From Apoderus coryli (Eukaryota; Arthropoda; Insecta; Coleoptera; Attelabidae), in assembly GCA_911728435.2 (NCBI GenBank), contig OU452201.1, positions 19,220,001 to 19,284,000 of the forward strand: DNA of 64,000 nt, written 5' to 3'. This document shows, piece by piece, positions 1 to 13,500 of this stretch. Within the stretch, counting starts at the first letter, position 1. The number at the start of each line of letters is the position of its first letter. The notes under the pieces are model-generated. The model did not search any database, was not told the DNA's origin, and saw only the letters and a program-made list of their open reading frames with translations. The translations under genes and the position numbers were made by a program.

Positions 1-199
1 TTATTTATTAAATCAACGTACATAATTCGCTACCGAATTAATGTACGAACGGTTATTGTATTAATGTCACCCATCATCGGCTCAAATTTAATGTTGACGT
101 TCATTGATTTGAAGCACTTTTTTATTAATATCACGTACCTTTTCGGTTCAGTGTAGCCACATTAAAATACGAAGTACTTATAGCTTCCTTCTTTTTATC

Positions 200-840
200 C
201 AACAAACAATACCTAATTGTTGAATTAACAATTTAACAGTAATATATTAATTAATTTAATTATAAAAAATTGTCAATAATATAAAAGAATATAAATATGG
301 AATCAGTATTACACGAACGTTTCAATAAAGAAGTTTATTATTGAAACGTTCCTGCAATACTGATTCCAACTTTATCTAAACTACTATCAGGTTCTGAAGA
401 TAATCAACCTTCTATTAAAACGTTAGAGAAATGGGAACACAAAAGACTAAAGCATTTGAATGTGAATGTGAAGTATAATGTTGTTAAAAATCTAGGGAAT
501 GAAAAGAAAATACGAGTGGAGTATATACCTTAATACAAATAGACAGTTAGCAGATGTTTTTACTAAAAGTTTACCATATTCAAAATTTATTGAATGTGTA
601 ATTGGTTTGAGTTATTGTTAATTTATTATTTAGTTACATTTATAAATTTGTATGCTAATTATTTGAATTAACAATTTCACAGCAATCTCTGTAGGTATGA
701 CTTGACACTGCCTGTCGTATTAAATAATTTAATTTTAAAAAATTGTCGATAATATAAAAGAATATATTAATATCATAAACTCATTTATTGAAAAGTTCCT
801 GCAGTACCTATTGATTCCAACTTATCTAAACTAATATCAC
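200..840 (+). mobile_element. Ty1/copia-type retrotransposon remnant
   Basis: Two related stretches (about 210-400 and 650-835) share gaattaacaattt, a run near aaaaaattgtc, ataatataaaagaatat and a segment ending attccaactt-atctaaact. They look like diverged LTRs or one duplicated LTR region. Between them, about 425-621 on the plus strand reads as the end of a copia RNase H domain (an EYIPTNRQLADVFTKSL-type motif, frameshifted nearby). Only the 3' end of the coding region remains. Confidence 0.55.
298..368. repeat. Short imperfect hairpin inside the copia remnant
   Basis: About 298-327 and 337-368 are inverted copies around tggaatcagtatt and gaacgtttcaataa, with a short spacer. The right arm continues into sequence repeated again at about 785-825. 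Confidence 0.6.
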
Positions 841-2736
841 TAATAACCTGTTAAAATTTTCGATTTTTAGTTAGCATCATTTTTGTCTTATGACCCATTA
901 ATAATAACTGATATTATTATGACAAAAGGCATATTTGACAAATTTGTCAAATTGACACTTATAACAATATTAAAAACAGTGCGGAAAAGTGCACTTTACC
1001 GCACGCTCGTAGAAAAATATTTTTAATATGCAAAATATGTATATGATTACTAGTTTTGAATTTAGTAGTCATGAAAAAAATATATGGTCGAAAAACATAT
1101 ATTTTTAGAATGGTTAACACATAGTATTAAAATATAGGGTATGTTTAGCAAAAATCGTTGTATGCAATAGGTGTTAAGGGATTAAGAAAAATAGTTTTTC
1201 CATGGACATTAAAACAGCATTGCATTACTAAAATCTCGTATCGATTTACCATATTGTGGGTCGGTGTGAAAATATTTCTGCAGTATGCGAATATCTTTCA
1301 GACATTGTTAGCATTTGAAAGGTAGAACCCTCAAATTCTATTTAGTACATTATGATAAGAATACACCTACCAGAAAATAATTATTTTTCTAAAATATAAT
1401 ACTATTCAAAAATCATAATTATTTTCATTAACTGATAATAGTAATTTGGTAGGCAATAGTTTTTGTACATATCCTATATAGGGTGCCTGGATTTATATTA
1501 ATAATAAAAATCTTTATTAGCCATGATAAATACAGATACAGTAAATAATCGATCATATTGATATTGTCAAATATTTTTAGGTATGATTATTGGAAGTCTC
1601 TTTTAAATCCTATAAAAACATATATTTGGCAACACGTTACGCATTGAATCGTTCACCACGCTTTTCCTTTGTTTACATCACGTGACTTACGTATTAGGGG
1701 ATTGTCATGATGGGAGATGTAAGATGTAAGTAAATTGAAGGAAGGGAGATCGGAGCTGTAGCAACCCTCACCCTTCTGTAGTGCGAATAAAGCCTTCACC
1801 CCCGCAATATACATTCCAGAATATTAGGTGCAATGCAATAATTAGATTCTTTTAGAACAGGATTTTGTGACGCACTTTAACAGTTATATACAAGTCAATA
1901 AAATCCGCTAATAGCTGAAGAAGTCATCACTACCAGATATTTATTTTTTTAAAACCATATCCAATATCCCAAGTTTTATGTCGCCCCTAAAAATTAAATA
2001 TCTCATTCAGATACCTAGTCCAAAATATCATATCTGCCTTTTTGATTCATTTTTTTTTTGTGTTAATTACTTTAAGTTTTTGAGTTTAATATGAGTACTT
2101 TTTCTAGAAATGTACATTTACTATATTAATATTTTTTTTTCAATTCTGATATACAGCTAAATTAGATAATCAATCTAACACTCCAACTAAAAAAAAAAAA
2201 TAACAACAAATTATTTTTTTTGGCTTAATTTCAAAATTATATTCACGACTATTATAACATTTGTATCAGATTATACAGGTTTTTAAATTTATAGCGCCTA
2301 TATACGTATCCCTGTATATAAGAGCTATTATTTAAGAGCATTTACAAGGGTGTAGAAAATGTAATATAGTAACGTATAGTTTGCCAAAATAAAACAAATA
2401 CAATACAGTAATCCCACACAAGATGAACAATAAAATTATTTCATGGAATAATATTATGGTTTATTTATTGTTTATTGTTACTGCAGCAACAATTCTAAGG
2501 TAATCGTGAAAATAAAAAAGATACCTAGTTCTATTGTACTAAAATACATGGCGTTCCATTTTATATACCTAAGCATCTAAACGTTGTTTAATGTCTTTCG
2601 AATTAATCCATATTTCTTGACCACCCTGTATAATATGTATACAATTTGTAGATAAGATTTTAAACTTCGGGCTTTTTGTTATTATAGTAAATATTGAATG
2701 CCTATTAGGTTTAATAATGACGTAAATATGATTTTT
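841..2736. other. Intergenic, AT-rich, no gene seen
   Basis: Short ORFs only. A short mixed-composition stretch near 1660-1800 has no recognisable content. Confidence 0.5.
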
Positions 2737-4616
2737 TAGCTCTCCATATCATATATGCAATATATGTATATATGGAGACTATTAGTTTCATGAAAAAAAA
2801 AATTTTTTTAATTTCACCGGAAATACTTGTTTTTGGTCATTTTATACATAAATAAGTAGTTTTAAAAAAATGTCTGTCTGTCTGTCTGTCTGTCTGCCTG
2901 TATGCACGATAACGCAAAAACCGCTTAACAGATTTTAACCAAATTTGGTACAAAAATACTATTGGACATGGCAAGGAGCTGATTAGATTTTGGGAAACAT
3001 TGAGCGTAGGCAAAGGGTTTAAAAGAGGGTTCAAAAATTAAAAAAATTCATAGTTCTTAAACTTATCCGAAATACTGCATAATTTTTTACGCATTTAATT
3101 GAATATAACCTAAAATATTGAACATAAAATATTAAACCACATTGGCGTCCGAAAATAGTGTAAAATGGGGTAAAAAAGATTAAAAAAAAACGTATTCCTT
3201 AAAAATAGCAGAAATATTAACTAGTTATTTATAGTTTTGATAGAATATAACCTATAAAATGTGTCATGAATAACTTACTTTCATAGGCGTTCGTAAATAG
3301 TGGAAAAGGGGTCAAAACATAAAAAAAAATATATTTCCTAAACTTATTCGAAATATCGAATAATTTTTCATAGCTGTGATACAATATAAGCCAAAAAATA
3401 TTCCATAAAAGAATTGGTTCACACAGGCGTTCGAAAATAGTTTAAAAAGAGGGTCAAAAACGAAAAAAAAAACGTTTCCCAAATATAGCAGAAAAATTGG
3501 CTAATTATATATAGCTTTGATATAAGATAACCTAAAAAATGCAGCATAAAATTTTTATTCACATAGGCGTTCGTAAATAGTAGAAAAAGGGGTAAAATAA
3601 AAAAAAATTAAACTGTAAAAATTTTTATATTTAACTAGATGAATTAGTGTTAAAAATACACGACAAAAATTAATGTATCATAGGCGTCCGTGAAAATTCT
3701 ATAAAAGGGTCAGAAATTTTTTTTATCCGTGATAACTCAAAAACCACTTAACGGATTTTAACCACATTTGGTACGAAAATACTACAGGGTATTTATAGGT
3801 GGTGATTAACATTGAGCGTAAGCAAAGGGTTTAAAAGAGGATTCAAAAATTTAAAAAATCATAGTTCTTAAACTTATCCGAAATATTGAATAATTTGTTA
3901 TAGTTGTGATAGAATATAACCTAAAAAATGTTACATAAAAAAATTAGTTCACACAGGCGTTGGAAAATAGTGTTAAGAAAAGGGCAAAAACGAAAAAAAA
4001 ATGTTTCCCAAATATACCAGAAAAATTGGCTAATTATATATAGCTATGATATAAGATAACCTAAAAAATGCAGCATAAAATTTTTATTCACAGAGGCGTT
4101 GGTAAATAGTAGAAAAAGGGGTAAAATAAAAAAAATTAAAATGTAAAAAATTTTATATTTAGCTAGTTGAGTTGGTGTTAAAAATACACGACAAAAATTA
4201 ATGTTCCATAGGCGTCCGTGAAAATTCTATAAAAGGGTCAGAAAAAAATTGTATCCGTGATAACTCAAAAACCACTTAACGGATAACCTACAACATGCAG
4301 CATAACAATTTTGTTTACATAAGCGTTCGTAAATAGTAGAAAAGGGGACAAAATAAATTTTATAATAAAACTAAAAAAAAATCAATTATTTTGCGTACAA
4401 GAATTTGGCCTAGATCTGAAATATAAAATATCTGCGTATAAATAGTGCCTTCAAAGAGAAGAAAAAGGCACAAAACCCGATACAAAAAAAAAATAGCTGA
4501 TGTCTAAAACAAAACAAAAATTTATTAAATGTAGATAAATGACAAAAAGGTCATAAAATTATTACTTTTCCACTTAAATATGGAGAGCTATTCGTGCCTC
4601 GAGGGCAACAGCTAGT
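2737..4616 (+). mobile_element. Helentron-like non-autonomous element (HINE/DINE type) with internal tandem repeats
   Basis: The element starts near tagctctccatat (2737) and carries the inverted copy atatggagagcta near its other end (about 4578-4590). It then has a small hairpin at cctcgagg and ends in CTAGT (about 4612-4616), the usual Helitron-type 3' end. A GTCT/GTCC tetranucleotide run at 2872-2902 is the GTCY microsatellite typical of this class. From about 3040 onward, degenerate monomers of about 130-170 bp recur, each with taacctaaaa-atg, a cataggcgttcg-type block and aaaatagt. A longer unit starting gataac-caaaaacc-cttaac-gatttt occurs at about 2905, 3730 and 4258. No coding capacity. 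Confidence 0.7.
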
Positions 4617-6065
4617 TTAATTTGAGACTGCAAACTCCCGTTTTAGATGTCTTAAAAATGTTAAATTAAATTAAAATCTTAAAAATAACTTCGTCTAGAG
4701 TCATAGAAGTTACTTATATTTTTGTTCTTTTTTAGGTATGTAGAATCTTAATTCGTAACAAAAAACTTAGGTTACCATTTAAAATAAGACACTTAGTAGG
4801 TATTTCCGGTACACCCCAGTCGCAAAATCTCAAATTTAATTAATAGAAATTTTAGTTACTTTTTTGCGCCAGAAGCCGTATTTTCACAAAACGAAAATTC
4901 ACTACGATGTTGTAGGGCTAGAAACAAAATGCTATGAAATAGTATAATATGATCCATGAAGAAGACAACAACCATTGTCGAAACGTCGAATGATAAAATT
5001 AAAAAAATATAAGACAAATTTTAATGGTTTGACTAAACCAATTATTTACAAATATGAATTAAGGAATCTTCATTTCAAAAATTCGGACCTAATTACCCAA
5101 AAGGATTAAAAAAAAAGTAATTAAAATTAAAAACCAAGGTTCAAGAAAACAAAACGAAAAAAAAATATATATAAATATTGTCAAATCATCAAGTGTCAAA
5201 TACCAAATTTCTAAACAGTGACTTGCCTGTAAACTTTCAATGATCGGGTTGCGTATACCTTATACTTATAATTCCTAGTAATATGCTTTTATTAAACAAC
5301 TGAAAATGAATTTAACACATTTTGCGTTTTACATAAATTTATAAAAAAGAACAAAAATCAATTTTTTTTATGGTAAGAACACCCTTACCATAAAAACTTT
5401 ATTTGTGCATATTGATATAATAGGTCGATATTTTCTCATTTACTTTAATATACATAGCTTACAGTTCACATGAAAAGTTTTAACTATTCCAACAACAAAA
5501 TTCGCTGATTTGATGACAGATCATCAGCTCCCAACATTTATAGTAATGATAACTTAAGTATATGAAGTATGTGTGATAAAATTTCGTTTTTGCAAAATAC
5601 TGTAGCTAAGGGTTATTATTATGTTTCAACCATTTTGAATGTGATGATATTTTTGTTTGATGCTTCCAGATATTTTACTTTTAGTGAATTGTAGAAATTA
5701 AGAAAGTTAATTTAGTTTTTTTCGATGTGGTTATAAATTTAGATAACAAAGCAAAAAGGTACGTCATTGGCTAACACTTTGAAAACTGCAGCTTTTCTCA
5801 GTATTTAAAAAAATTGCCCTTCGAATTCAATACCAATCAATTATCCCGTGGTGTAGTTGTTTTGCCTTGTCATCTAAATTTCTATACAACAATTTCGATA
5901 GCGGGGACAGAATCGAAAAAATCTAATTTCATTTTCTTAATTTCTATATTTTTCTCACTGTTGATTTCGAATTTTTATGCAAATCAATCATATACGCAGG
6001 TACTAAAAGAACAAATTAAAAAGGTGAATTGCTTGTTACATGAAGTAACAAGACTTTTAATGGTT
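4617..6065. other. Intergenic, no gene seen
   Basis: AT-rich. At 4953-4985 (plus) there is a poor hammerhead-like motif: a stem (GACAA/TTGTC) followed by GAAAC but with the leading C of the core missing. At about 5508-5532 gctgat and atcagc form a small hairpin. The 113-codon ORF beginning at 5814 is unrecognised and overlaps the repeat described next. Confidence 0.45.
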
Positions 6066-6110
6066 TCAACAGACGGGCCGTTTTGTTTTTCCACAACTCA
6101 TCAGTGGGGA
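6066..6110 (-). ncRNA. Degenerate hammerhead-ribozyme relative
   Basis: On the minus strand the core CTGATGA (6104-6098) is intact and the segment after it is alignable to the ribozyme at 49185-49228, including cggcccg and the final TC. But the GAAA box reads AAAA, stem II is not maintained and stem I pairing is partly lost. It is most likely a dead copy of the same repeat family. Confidence 0.45.
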
Positions 6111-7505
6111 TCGGCAGGCAGTGTGATGGAAATTCCTTGTAATATCTATACTTAACAACTATTGTATGAAAACAATATGTAACTCAGTCATATTTTCTAT
6201 GAGGTCGTTAAATTATTTTTAATCACAATTTAATTTAGTTCTAGGACTAAAAGACTATCCACAAAATTATAAAATCTTATCTTGAATATGTAATTATGAA
6301 AATAATTAATAGAAAGCATAACAAATGATCTCATACTAAATTAAGGATGTCTTCCTATATTTAAAGCTGTTAGAATATATTATTGCTATAACATGTAAAA
6401 AGGAACAATTTTTTATCAAGATTATAATTTTATAAACATCTATTACAATTTTATAGTTATCTACTTAATTAATTTGATCCGTACAAAAGTATCAAAATTC
6501 TAATACTATTCTACTACTATAAAAGTGTGTATATTTAAGTTTAAAAATGTGTATATTTTGACATAATAATAATTTTTATTTCCGCAATACTGAATATGTT
6601 AAATATAATATGTAATCTGTTAAATGAGTATGTTCTAAATCGAATGAATTTGTTCCCAAAATTTTGTACGTGTAAATTTTATTATTTGATGTAACATAAC
6701 GTAAAGGTTCCGAAAGTGTCCTATCGTGTGATCTTAACCAAACATAGATACCTATTCCTAGTTCAAACACCGATAAGTTTATTTTCATTTGATGGAGCTT
6801 TTTCGGAGCCTTGTAAACATCATTATGTACCTTTAAAAATAAAACTGAAACAGCGTAACTTAGGTAGACCAGTAGGTTATTTTTCTGGCTGAGCTTCTTT
6901 TTAGACTTGCTGGTGGAAGCAACAGTGTAACTCATGTATATTATACTTTTTTGAAGATCGAATAATGCTAGATAGAGATATATATTTATATATACCGGGT
7001 GTCCCAACGGGAAGGGTTTCTATCTATTATGGAGAAACTACACTGTGGAACAATCTGAAATTCTGGTGTAGTACGTAGGTCGACGGGGCCAATTCGGCTA
7101 AAATGTTTTCACGCAGACTTCATGCCACCACAGAGAGTACGACAAAGCAAAGCTAAAAGTAAAGATGCAGGGATACAAACAATAGATGGTTTCGCCCTAG
7201 GAACGCCAACATATTAGAGACTGTCTAGACTAAGTTACTCTGTTTAAACATTATATATGTAATGATCGAATATTATTTTTTCGTTTAAAATTAATACGAT
7301 GGATATGGCTACTTATGTCAAATAAAACATGTAATAACATCAATAAATAATTAATAACCAACATTTATATATAGGTACTAGAATAGTTCAACGTTATGAA
7401 AAACTACAACTTAAAGCTCTGAGCAAATCAATATTTACAATTTATTTCTTTTGATTTCGTTTCTAAAATTGATTAAATTAGTTAATAAAGTATATAAGTA
7501 TGTAT
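6111..7505. other. Intergenic with unrecognised ORF and repeat fragment
   Basis: A 143-codon ORF on the minus strand (7007-6576) has no domain I recognise and a composition typical of AT-rich non-coding DNA; I do not call it a gene. At about 6993-7210 the sequence starting ccgggtgtccca looks like one end of a transposon of the GGGTGTCCC-ended type. Confidence 0.35.
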
Positions 7506-7853
7506 TATACAGGGTGTCCCAGAATTCTACGATCAAACTATAAGGTGGAATGGGGAGGTTATTTGGAATCAAAATAACCATATACGTGGTTTTCCAGTTG
7601 CTGACGGTTAAACATTTTTTTTAGTTTTTGTATTTTTGCAGACACAGTCAAATTTACTAGTAAAACTGACCCACCCTCGGAATAATTTGAAGAATTAATA
7701 TTGACTCTTCACAGAGTAAGGATTTGAAAAAATAACTTGTTAACCGTCAACCATTGGATACCACATAAATGGTTATTTTGATTCCAAATGACCATGCACT
7801 TCCCTCCTTAGAGTTTGATCGTCAACTTCTGGGATACCCTCTATAATAAACCA
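7506..7853. mobile_element. Fold-back MITE with GGGTGTCCC-type ends
   Basis: The left arm (about 7506-7615) starts acagggtgtcccagaa and contains tttggaatcaaaataacca. The right arm (about 7730-7850) is its inverse, ending ggttattttgattccaaat and tctgggatacc(ct). Arms of roughly 100 bp are about 80% matched, with a spacer of about 110 bp. TA lies at both outer edges. Confidence 0.7.
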
Positions 7854-8319
7854 AACCTTAAAAATATAATAAATACACCATTTGATATATAATATACCTA
7901 TATCGTCTAAAATTTCTTATCCTAATTTGAAATATATTTATATATTCACGTTAAACATCACAAATAGGTTACAATCTAATAGTACTCGTATTATGAAATA
8001 TAAAATGTACAAACCTATTTCTCACTAATTACATTAATAATTTGATTGCTTATATAATATGTAGACTATTTACCACTTAGGATAGAAGTAGGTACTTTAA
8101 CTTGCATATACACCCGCATCGGATACCTATCTTCAAATTTATAAAGTAGTCCATTTTCTGATGAAACTTAAATCATATCACACATCTAACACGAATATTT
8201 TGTATTATAGCTTCAATATGTTGTACATAGACTGATTAAAACCATCTAGTCGAAAAATGTCTGATGAATGAATAATTGTAGAAAAAAAAAGTTAATATAT
8301 TGAAATTTAGTGGAGGCGA

Positions 8320-9015
8320 CAGTACACCATTTTATGAGACAGGTTTTTATCGTGTAGGGGATTAACTGGCTCCTTGTGTACTAACCAATGCCCCTGTGCA
8401 TCTAACCAATACGGTAGAGTATAAATTTTGGTTAACCAACCGATATCCAGTTCTATAATAATTTATTTTGAAACGATAATATCAACACAAATACTAGCAA
8501 GAAACACAAAGATTAAACAAACTCGAACTGTAGATAATGTACTGGAGAATAACACAGCAACATATAATTTGCATTTTAATAAATACTGCTGTGGATGTTC
8601 AAGATATTACTGCAATAAAACGCTGTCTCATCCACTAAATTATAAATTGTTCCAAACTATTAATACCACCAAGAACCAAGAACGAACTACCAGCAGAATT
8701 CCCCGATTTCAATGATGTTAAGAAACTACAATCAATGTCAACATCATTGTGATATTTTCAAAGATAATCTGATTGAGTTTAAGAAATTAATAGTAAACTA
8801 TTTGAAGTTTAATCAATAATTGGAACTTTTTTTGTACCTATATTAATTATTATTGATTGTATTTTTCTCTTTTTGATTTTCTGTATTTCTTATTTTTTTG
8901 TTTGTTTTATTTTACTTTATGTTGTTAATGTTAGCTTTATTAGTGTATTGTTATTAGATAAATTTCAACATGTAATTGGATCGTCAGATCTGTATGTTTG
9001 CTAATAAATAAATAA
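8320..9015 (+). mobile_element. Probable LINE 3' end
   Basis: The stretch ends in a T-rich 3' region and the tail tgctaataaataaataaa, typical of CR1/jockey-like LINE termini. Just upstream, about 8738-8817 reads as a short C-terminal peptide (FKDNLIEFKKLIVNYLKF then stop), the kind that closes LINE ORF2. The 95-codon ORF at 8428-8715 is not recognised. Confidence 0.35.
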
Positions 9016-9145
9016 AGACAATTTTGACTTCACTTGAAGTTATTTTCTGTTTAACGGACAAACTAATTAGGTATTTAACCGTAGGTACGTATTATCAGCT
9101 TGAATTTTATCTTGTTAATGTATGTATGCGATTCTGTACGTTAAA

Positions 9146-9179
9146 CTGATGATGACTTCAGCTGAAGTCGAAATATGTC
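9146..9179 (+). ncRNA. Hammerhead-like motif
   Basis: CTGATGA (9146-9152), one extra T, a perfect 6-bp stem GACTTC/GAAGTC with loop AGCT, GAAA (9170-9173), TATG, then TC. This matches the order of a hammerhead core except for the extra base before stem II. Stem I (AAA with TTT) is weak. Catalysis is doubtful; the motif is listed because related ones recur at 45087 and 11158. Confidence 0.3.
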
Positions 9180-10552
9180 TTTTTTATAGTTTGGAATATA
9201 TTATAATTTAGCGGATGAGTCATGGTTCTTGAAACAAACAACAAAAGCTATAAGACGGGTAGAGCAAAAGTTAATGAAAATGCAAAAAGTGCGGTTTAAG
9301 TTAAAAAAATTGCTTTTAGTTGTAAGTATGCAAAAAATCTTACTGATGTAACAAAATAGAAAACCACACCACGCTACTGGTAAATTTCGTAATAATATTA
9401 CGTAGGGTAGCTTTATATTTATTTTTCGCTTGTTTTTATGACGAAATACCTACTTACTTATTATTTAGATGGTTATTATATATATGTTATGTTATTATAT
9501 CTTGGGTTGATCAGCAAATCTTTTTGAATAAAACTCAACTTATGTTATTATATATATATAAGCTAATTGGAGGGCTAACACGGTTTTTCTCATATCTAAA
9601 TATATATTAACGGCTAGAAAAGATATATGGGTTTTCATCCAGTGGCTTTTTTTGGGGTTTTCAGAAAGCATGGCCAAATTATTAGAGGTGATAGAACTGC
9701 TTAAAATAAGTGTAGCTTGTTATATAAATTTTTGCTGAAGGGGCCTTCCTTTTCGAGATAGAGGGAGTTAAAAAAATAATATTTTTACTATTTTTTCTAA
9801 CTGACTATGAATTATTAGAAATAACGGTCTCAATTGTTTCATATGAATGTTTTTGGGTTCGCTAAATCGATTAAAAATACTCGCGTTCCTTTAAAACATA
9901 CAGGGCGCTAGTCACACAATGTTTAAGCTAAATTTTCATTCATAACGTTTTTGATGTTTACTTTAGAGACTTGGTAATTACAAAAAATGATAGCTCGTTT
10001 ATTACCCAACAAAAAAGGTACTCTTCGGAAAATAAGCTTGGATGTACCATTTCCACTGATACGACAGATAACAATATGGCTTATGAAAATATATTTCATT
10101 TAATCCACACAATCTACTTAACCGACTTACTTCATACTTCCAACTTGAATATTGCCGAAGGAAATGATTTATTCGTGATAACCTGTTGACAGTTTATAAT
10201 CAAAAATAAATATTTGTGTTACACAAAACTTCAAAACGTCACATCCCCAAGGAATGAACTATGCTATGCCATGTTGGTGCATCTTTAGTTAGGAAAGGAT
10301 GGCAGAACTTCCAGGTCTCCTTAATTTAAAGATACCAATAGTGTCACAATTTTATAAGACTTTCAAAAAACGATAAAGAATCAATTCAGTTCAGTTCAGA
10401 TTGGTCTACCTGCCCGCTTGATTAGATTATAATAACTTTGCATAATCAGCGGGCGTTTATACAATTTAAATAAATGTAAAATTGCGGTAGTACCTATTCA
10501 GTTATTCATTATAACTGATGACACTAATTTTATAATTGGATATATCCCTATA
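9180..10552. other. Intergenic, downstream flank of otopetrin
   Basis: The 3' untranslated region of the minus-strand otopetrin gene must begin at 10552 and run leftwards; I see no strong AATAAA on that strand close to the stop. The rest is AT-rich, with no recognisable coding sequence. Confidence 0.45.
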
Positions 10553-13500
10553 CTACATGTAGGTAGGTTTTATTTTATATGCCCTTTTCCAGATCTCACA
10601 CAAACATACAGTTGAATGAAACCGATAAAATATGGCTAAAGGCATAGAGACATGTGTTATAATTGTCCATGCCCACAACCCATAGAAATGCAACTGGATT
10701 GGATGTGATTCAGCCCTAGATTTCTCTAAAGTATTAATAGCCCACATTGCTAAATTCGTAACTAACAGGAATGTAACAATTTCGCGACCAGGCTTCTTTT
10801 TAATTTGGTCAGGAGTCACACAAGATCGTCTGGACGCATCTAGAATAAAAATAGTTTGGCAAGTTGTTTGTAATAGAGATACTACAGCTGTAACTAAAAC
10901 TAGAATTGTGTTTCTTTGGATAGTGAATTGGCCTCCGATGATTGTGAACGTACTGTAGATAAAGGTTCCTGTCTGAGCTCCAACTAGAAGAATACTGTCC
11001 AACTGCAGGTTTTTTGTACCATCGTATTTCAATTGGCGCATCTAAAATAAAAGCAGATATTAAGAATATTAAGTCATGGTAAGTGAGAAATGAAAGTCGA
11101 AACACCACTAAATAAGTTTCCTAAATCACTCTATCACTGCTAAAACTAAAACGAACAAACATATTTCGAAGCTACGAGCTTCAGTGGTTAAATATTTCAT
11201 AGAAAAGCTAAGGGCATTGTGTAAAAACAGTCAAAGAGTTCTAGTATATTAACCCATTTACCCGTATGTTTTAGACGTTCGGAAGTCCGGGCTTAAAAGT
11301 ATGTAGTCATTCATTTTATTCTGAAGTAGTGAATTTGTATAAGGTTTCTTAATAATAATCGAAGTTAAAGTTTCAGTAAGTTCTTTGTTAATTCTTTTAA
11401 TTGAAGGCTTTTTTGCTTCAAATCAATTTTCATAAAGATTAAGTTGTTTCTTTTAGTAATTGAAACAAATTCAGTTTTCAATTGTAATTAAAGTTTCGTA
11501 TAGGAATTAATATAATTATTCCTAATTATATTAATTTTCCTATTTTTAAGTTGTACAAGTAATGAGTAAGATTTTCTTCTAAATTTTCATTCTCGTTTAA
11601 TTGTTTTATTTTTTTTATACATATTTATTTCTTTGTTGTTATTCATTTTCTTTATTAATTTTAATTATTAAATTAGTTGTTTTGAGCCCACACCTTTGCG
11701 TTTTATTTCAAATAAAGATTTAGTTATGTTGTTGACCGAAGGGTCATTTAATTAATAATTTTCTTGTAATTAAATAAAGTGGGTGACCGCCAGAGATCCA
11801 GAATTATGAAAGGTTAGTAAATTTTACATTACTTTAATACAGATTAATAAAGTTGATATTCTTTGGTTGTTTTTCTTTAATTGAAACCGCACGTAAAGCT
11901 TGATTCGAACCCGTAACAATTTGAATAGCATATTGGGATTCATTCTGGACTAAGCTATAAAATTAGTATTCTTTCTGAATGTAAATAATACCCGCTAACT
12001 CAAAATGGTTACAATTGGCGCAGTCGGTAGGATTAGTTTTTTTTGATCATGATGAGTTTTTTTATGAACAGGATCAGTTTTTCTATGGACAGAATGCATT
12101 TCTTTTCGTATCAGATGCATTTTTTTTTCGTAGAAAAGTGATTAGTTTTCGATAAGATTCGTTTTAGTCTTAGAAGGGTCTAGACGTACTAATTTTATAA
12201 AGTTAAAGTAAATAATTTAATTGTTTTCGGAAGATTTCTCACAGTTAAGAATTATTTTCTAGTTTTTGTTTTAAAGTATACCAGTATAAAGACTAAGTCC
12301 ATTTCATTTCATAAGTAGTGAATTAATAATAATCAAAGCTAAAGTTTCAGTAAGTTCTTTGTTACTTCTTTTAATTGAAGGCCTTTTTGTTTCCAATCAC
12401 TTTTTATAAAGATGAAGTTGTTTCTTTTAGTAATTGAAATAAATTCAGTTTTCTATTGTAATTAAAGTTTCGAACTTAAAGATAGGAAAATTAATATAAT
12501 TACGAATAATTATTATATTAATTAGCCCTAGACTAAGGGGTTCTTTGGGAATTTCAGTTTAATCAAAAGAAAGGTATTATACGAGTATTATTTATAAAAT
12601 AGTAGATATCGTATCTAAATGAACGCACATCCTAAACTCACATGCAAAGAAGAACAATTTACTTACCTGCCACATACCAATCATGGACGCAAATGTGGTT
12701 AATCCATACAAAGTTAATTCACAAATATTGACCTCTACCACAGCCAATCCAACCAATTCGCGTCTTGATATTAACACGAAAAATAAAATTAGTGAAATTA
12801 TAGTGAGCACTAAAAGTAGAATGCCAACAAATAGTCCTTTGTGAGCCCTTGCACAGTCCACGGAATAGTGATGTGGACTCTTCTTAAACGTATTGATTTC
12901 TGACTTGGCCTTCACTGCCTAAAAAATACATATATCACTGTTCCATTGTTTTATAGTGGTTTGTAGCTCAATACAATGAAATGTCATGATGTGATTTTAA
13001 TGCATGCATAACAATTATTATGTTTATGGATTTATCAAAATAAAATAAAAAATAATCACTAAAATATTGAGCCTCTTGATTGATAATTTATTGTCCTATA
13101 ATCAGCCAGCTCAATTTGGCCAACGTTCATATGAATTCACCGAAGAATTCACTTTGGAAAAAATACGAAATTTAAAAAAACTCATTTCATATATGAACAA
13201 ATTAACACTTTTCTTTTGCTCGTTAAAATAGGGTTTCGTGTGAGTGAAAAATCATAAGCTATAGGGATTCCATAATGGTTGATTACCGCCCTTTATTATT
13301 GTTGTATTTTTTTATAATTTACATTAGTCGTTTCACCTATCCGGGGACACACTGTCTAAATAAGTAAAATTTGTCTGCTTTATGTCTGTCATAATTACGA
13401 AATTGCGTATTTATGAATGATAGCTGGGGTCGGTATATCAGTGGATTCTTAAGTTGATTTAACCTGGCACATGACTGAAAATTATATCATATTATATAAT

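Noticed and set aside
4953..4985. Hammerhead-like stem with GAAAC on the plus strand
   Set aside because: The core lacks its first C and there is no convincing stem I or stem III.
5508..5532. CTGATGA on the minus strand in a small hairpin
   Set aside because: CTGATGA is itself base-paired in the hairpin and no GAAA follows at the right place.
5814..6155. 113-codon ORF on the plus strand
   Set aside because: It overlaps a dispersed repeat (the degenerate ribozyme relative) and resembles no protein I know.
6576..7007. 143-codon ORF on the minus strand
   Set aside because: No recognisable domain, AT-driven composition, and it runs into a transposon-like end; I could not support a gene.
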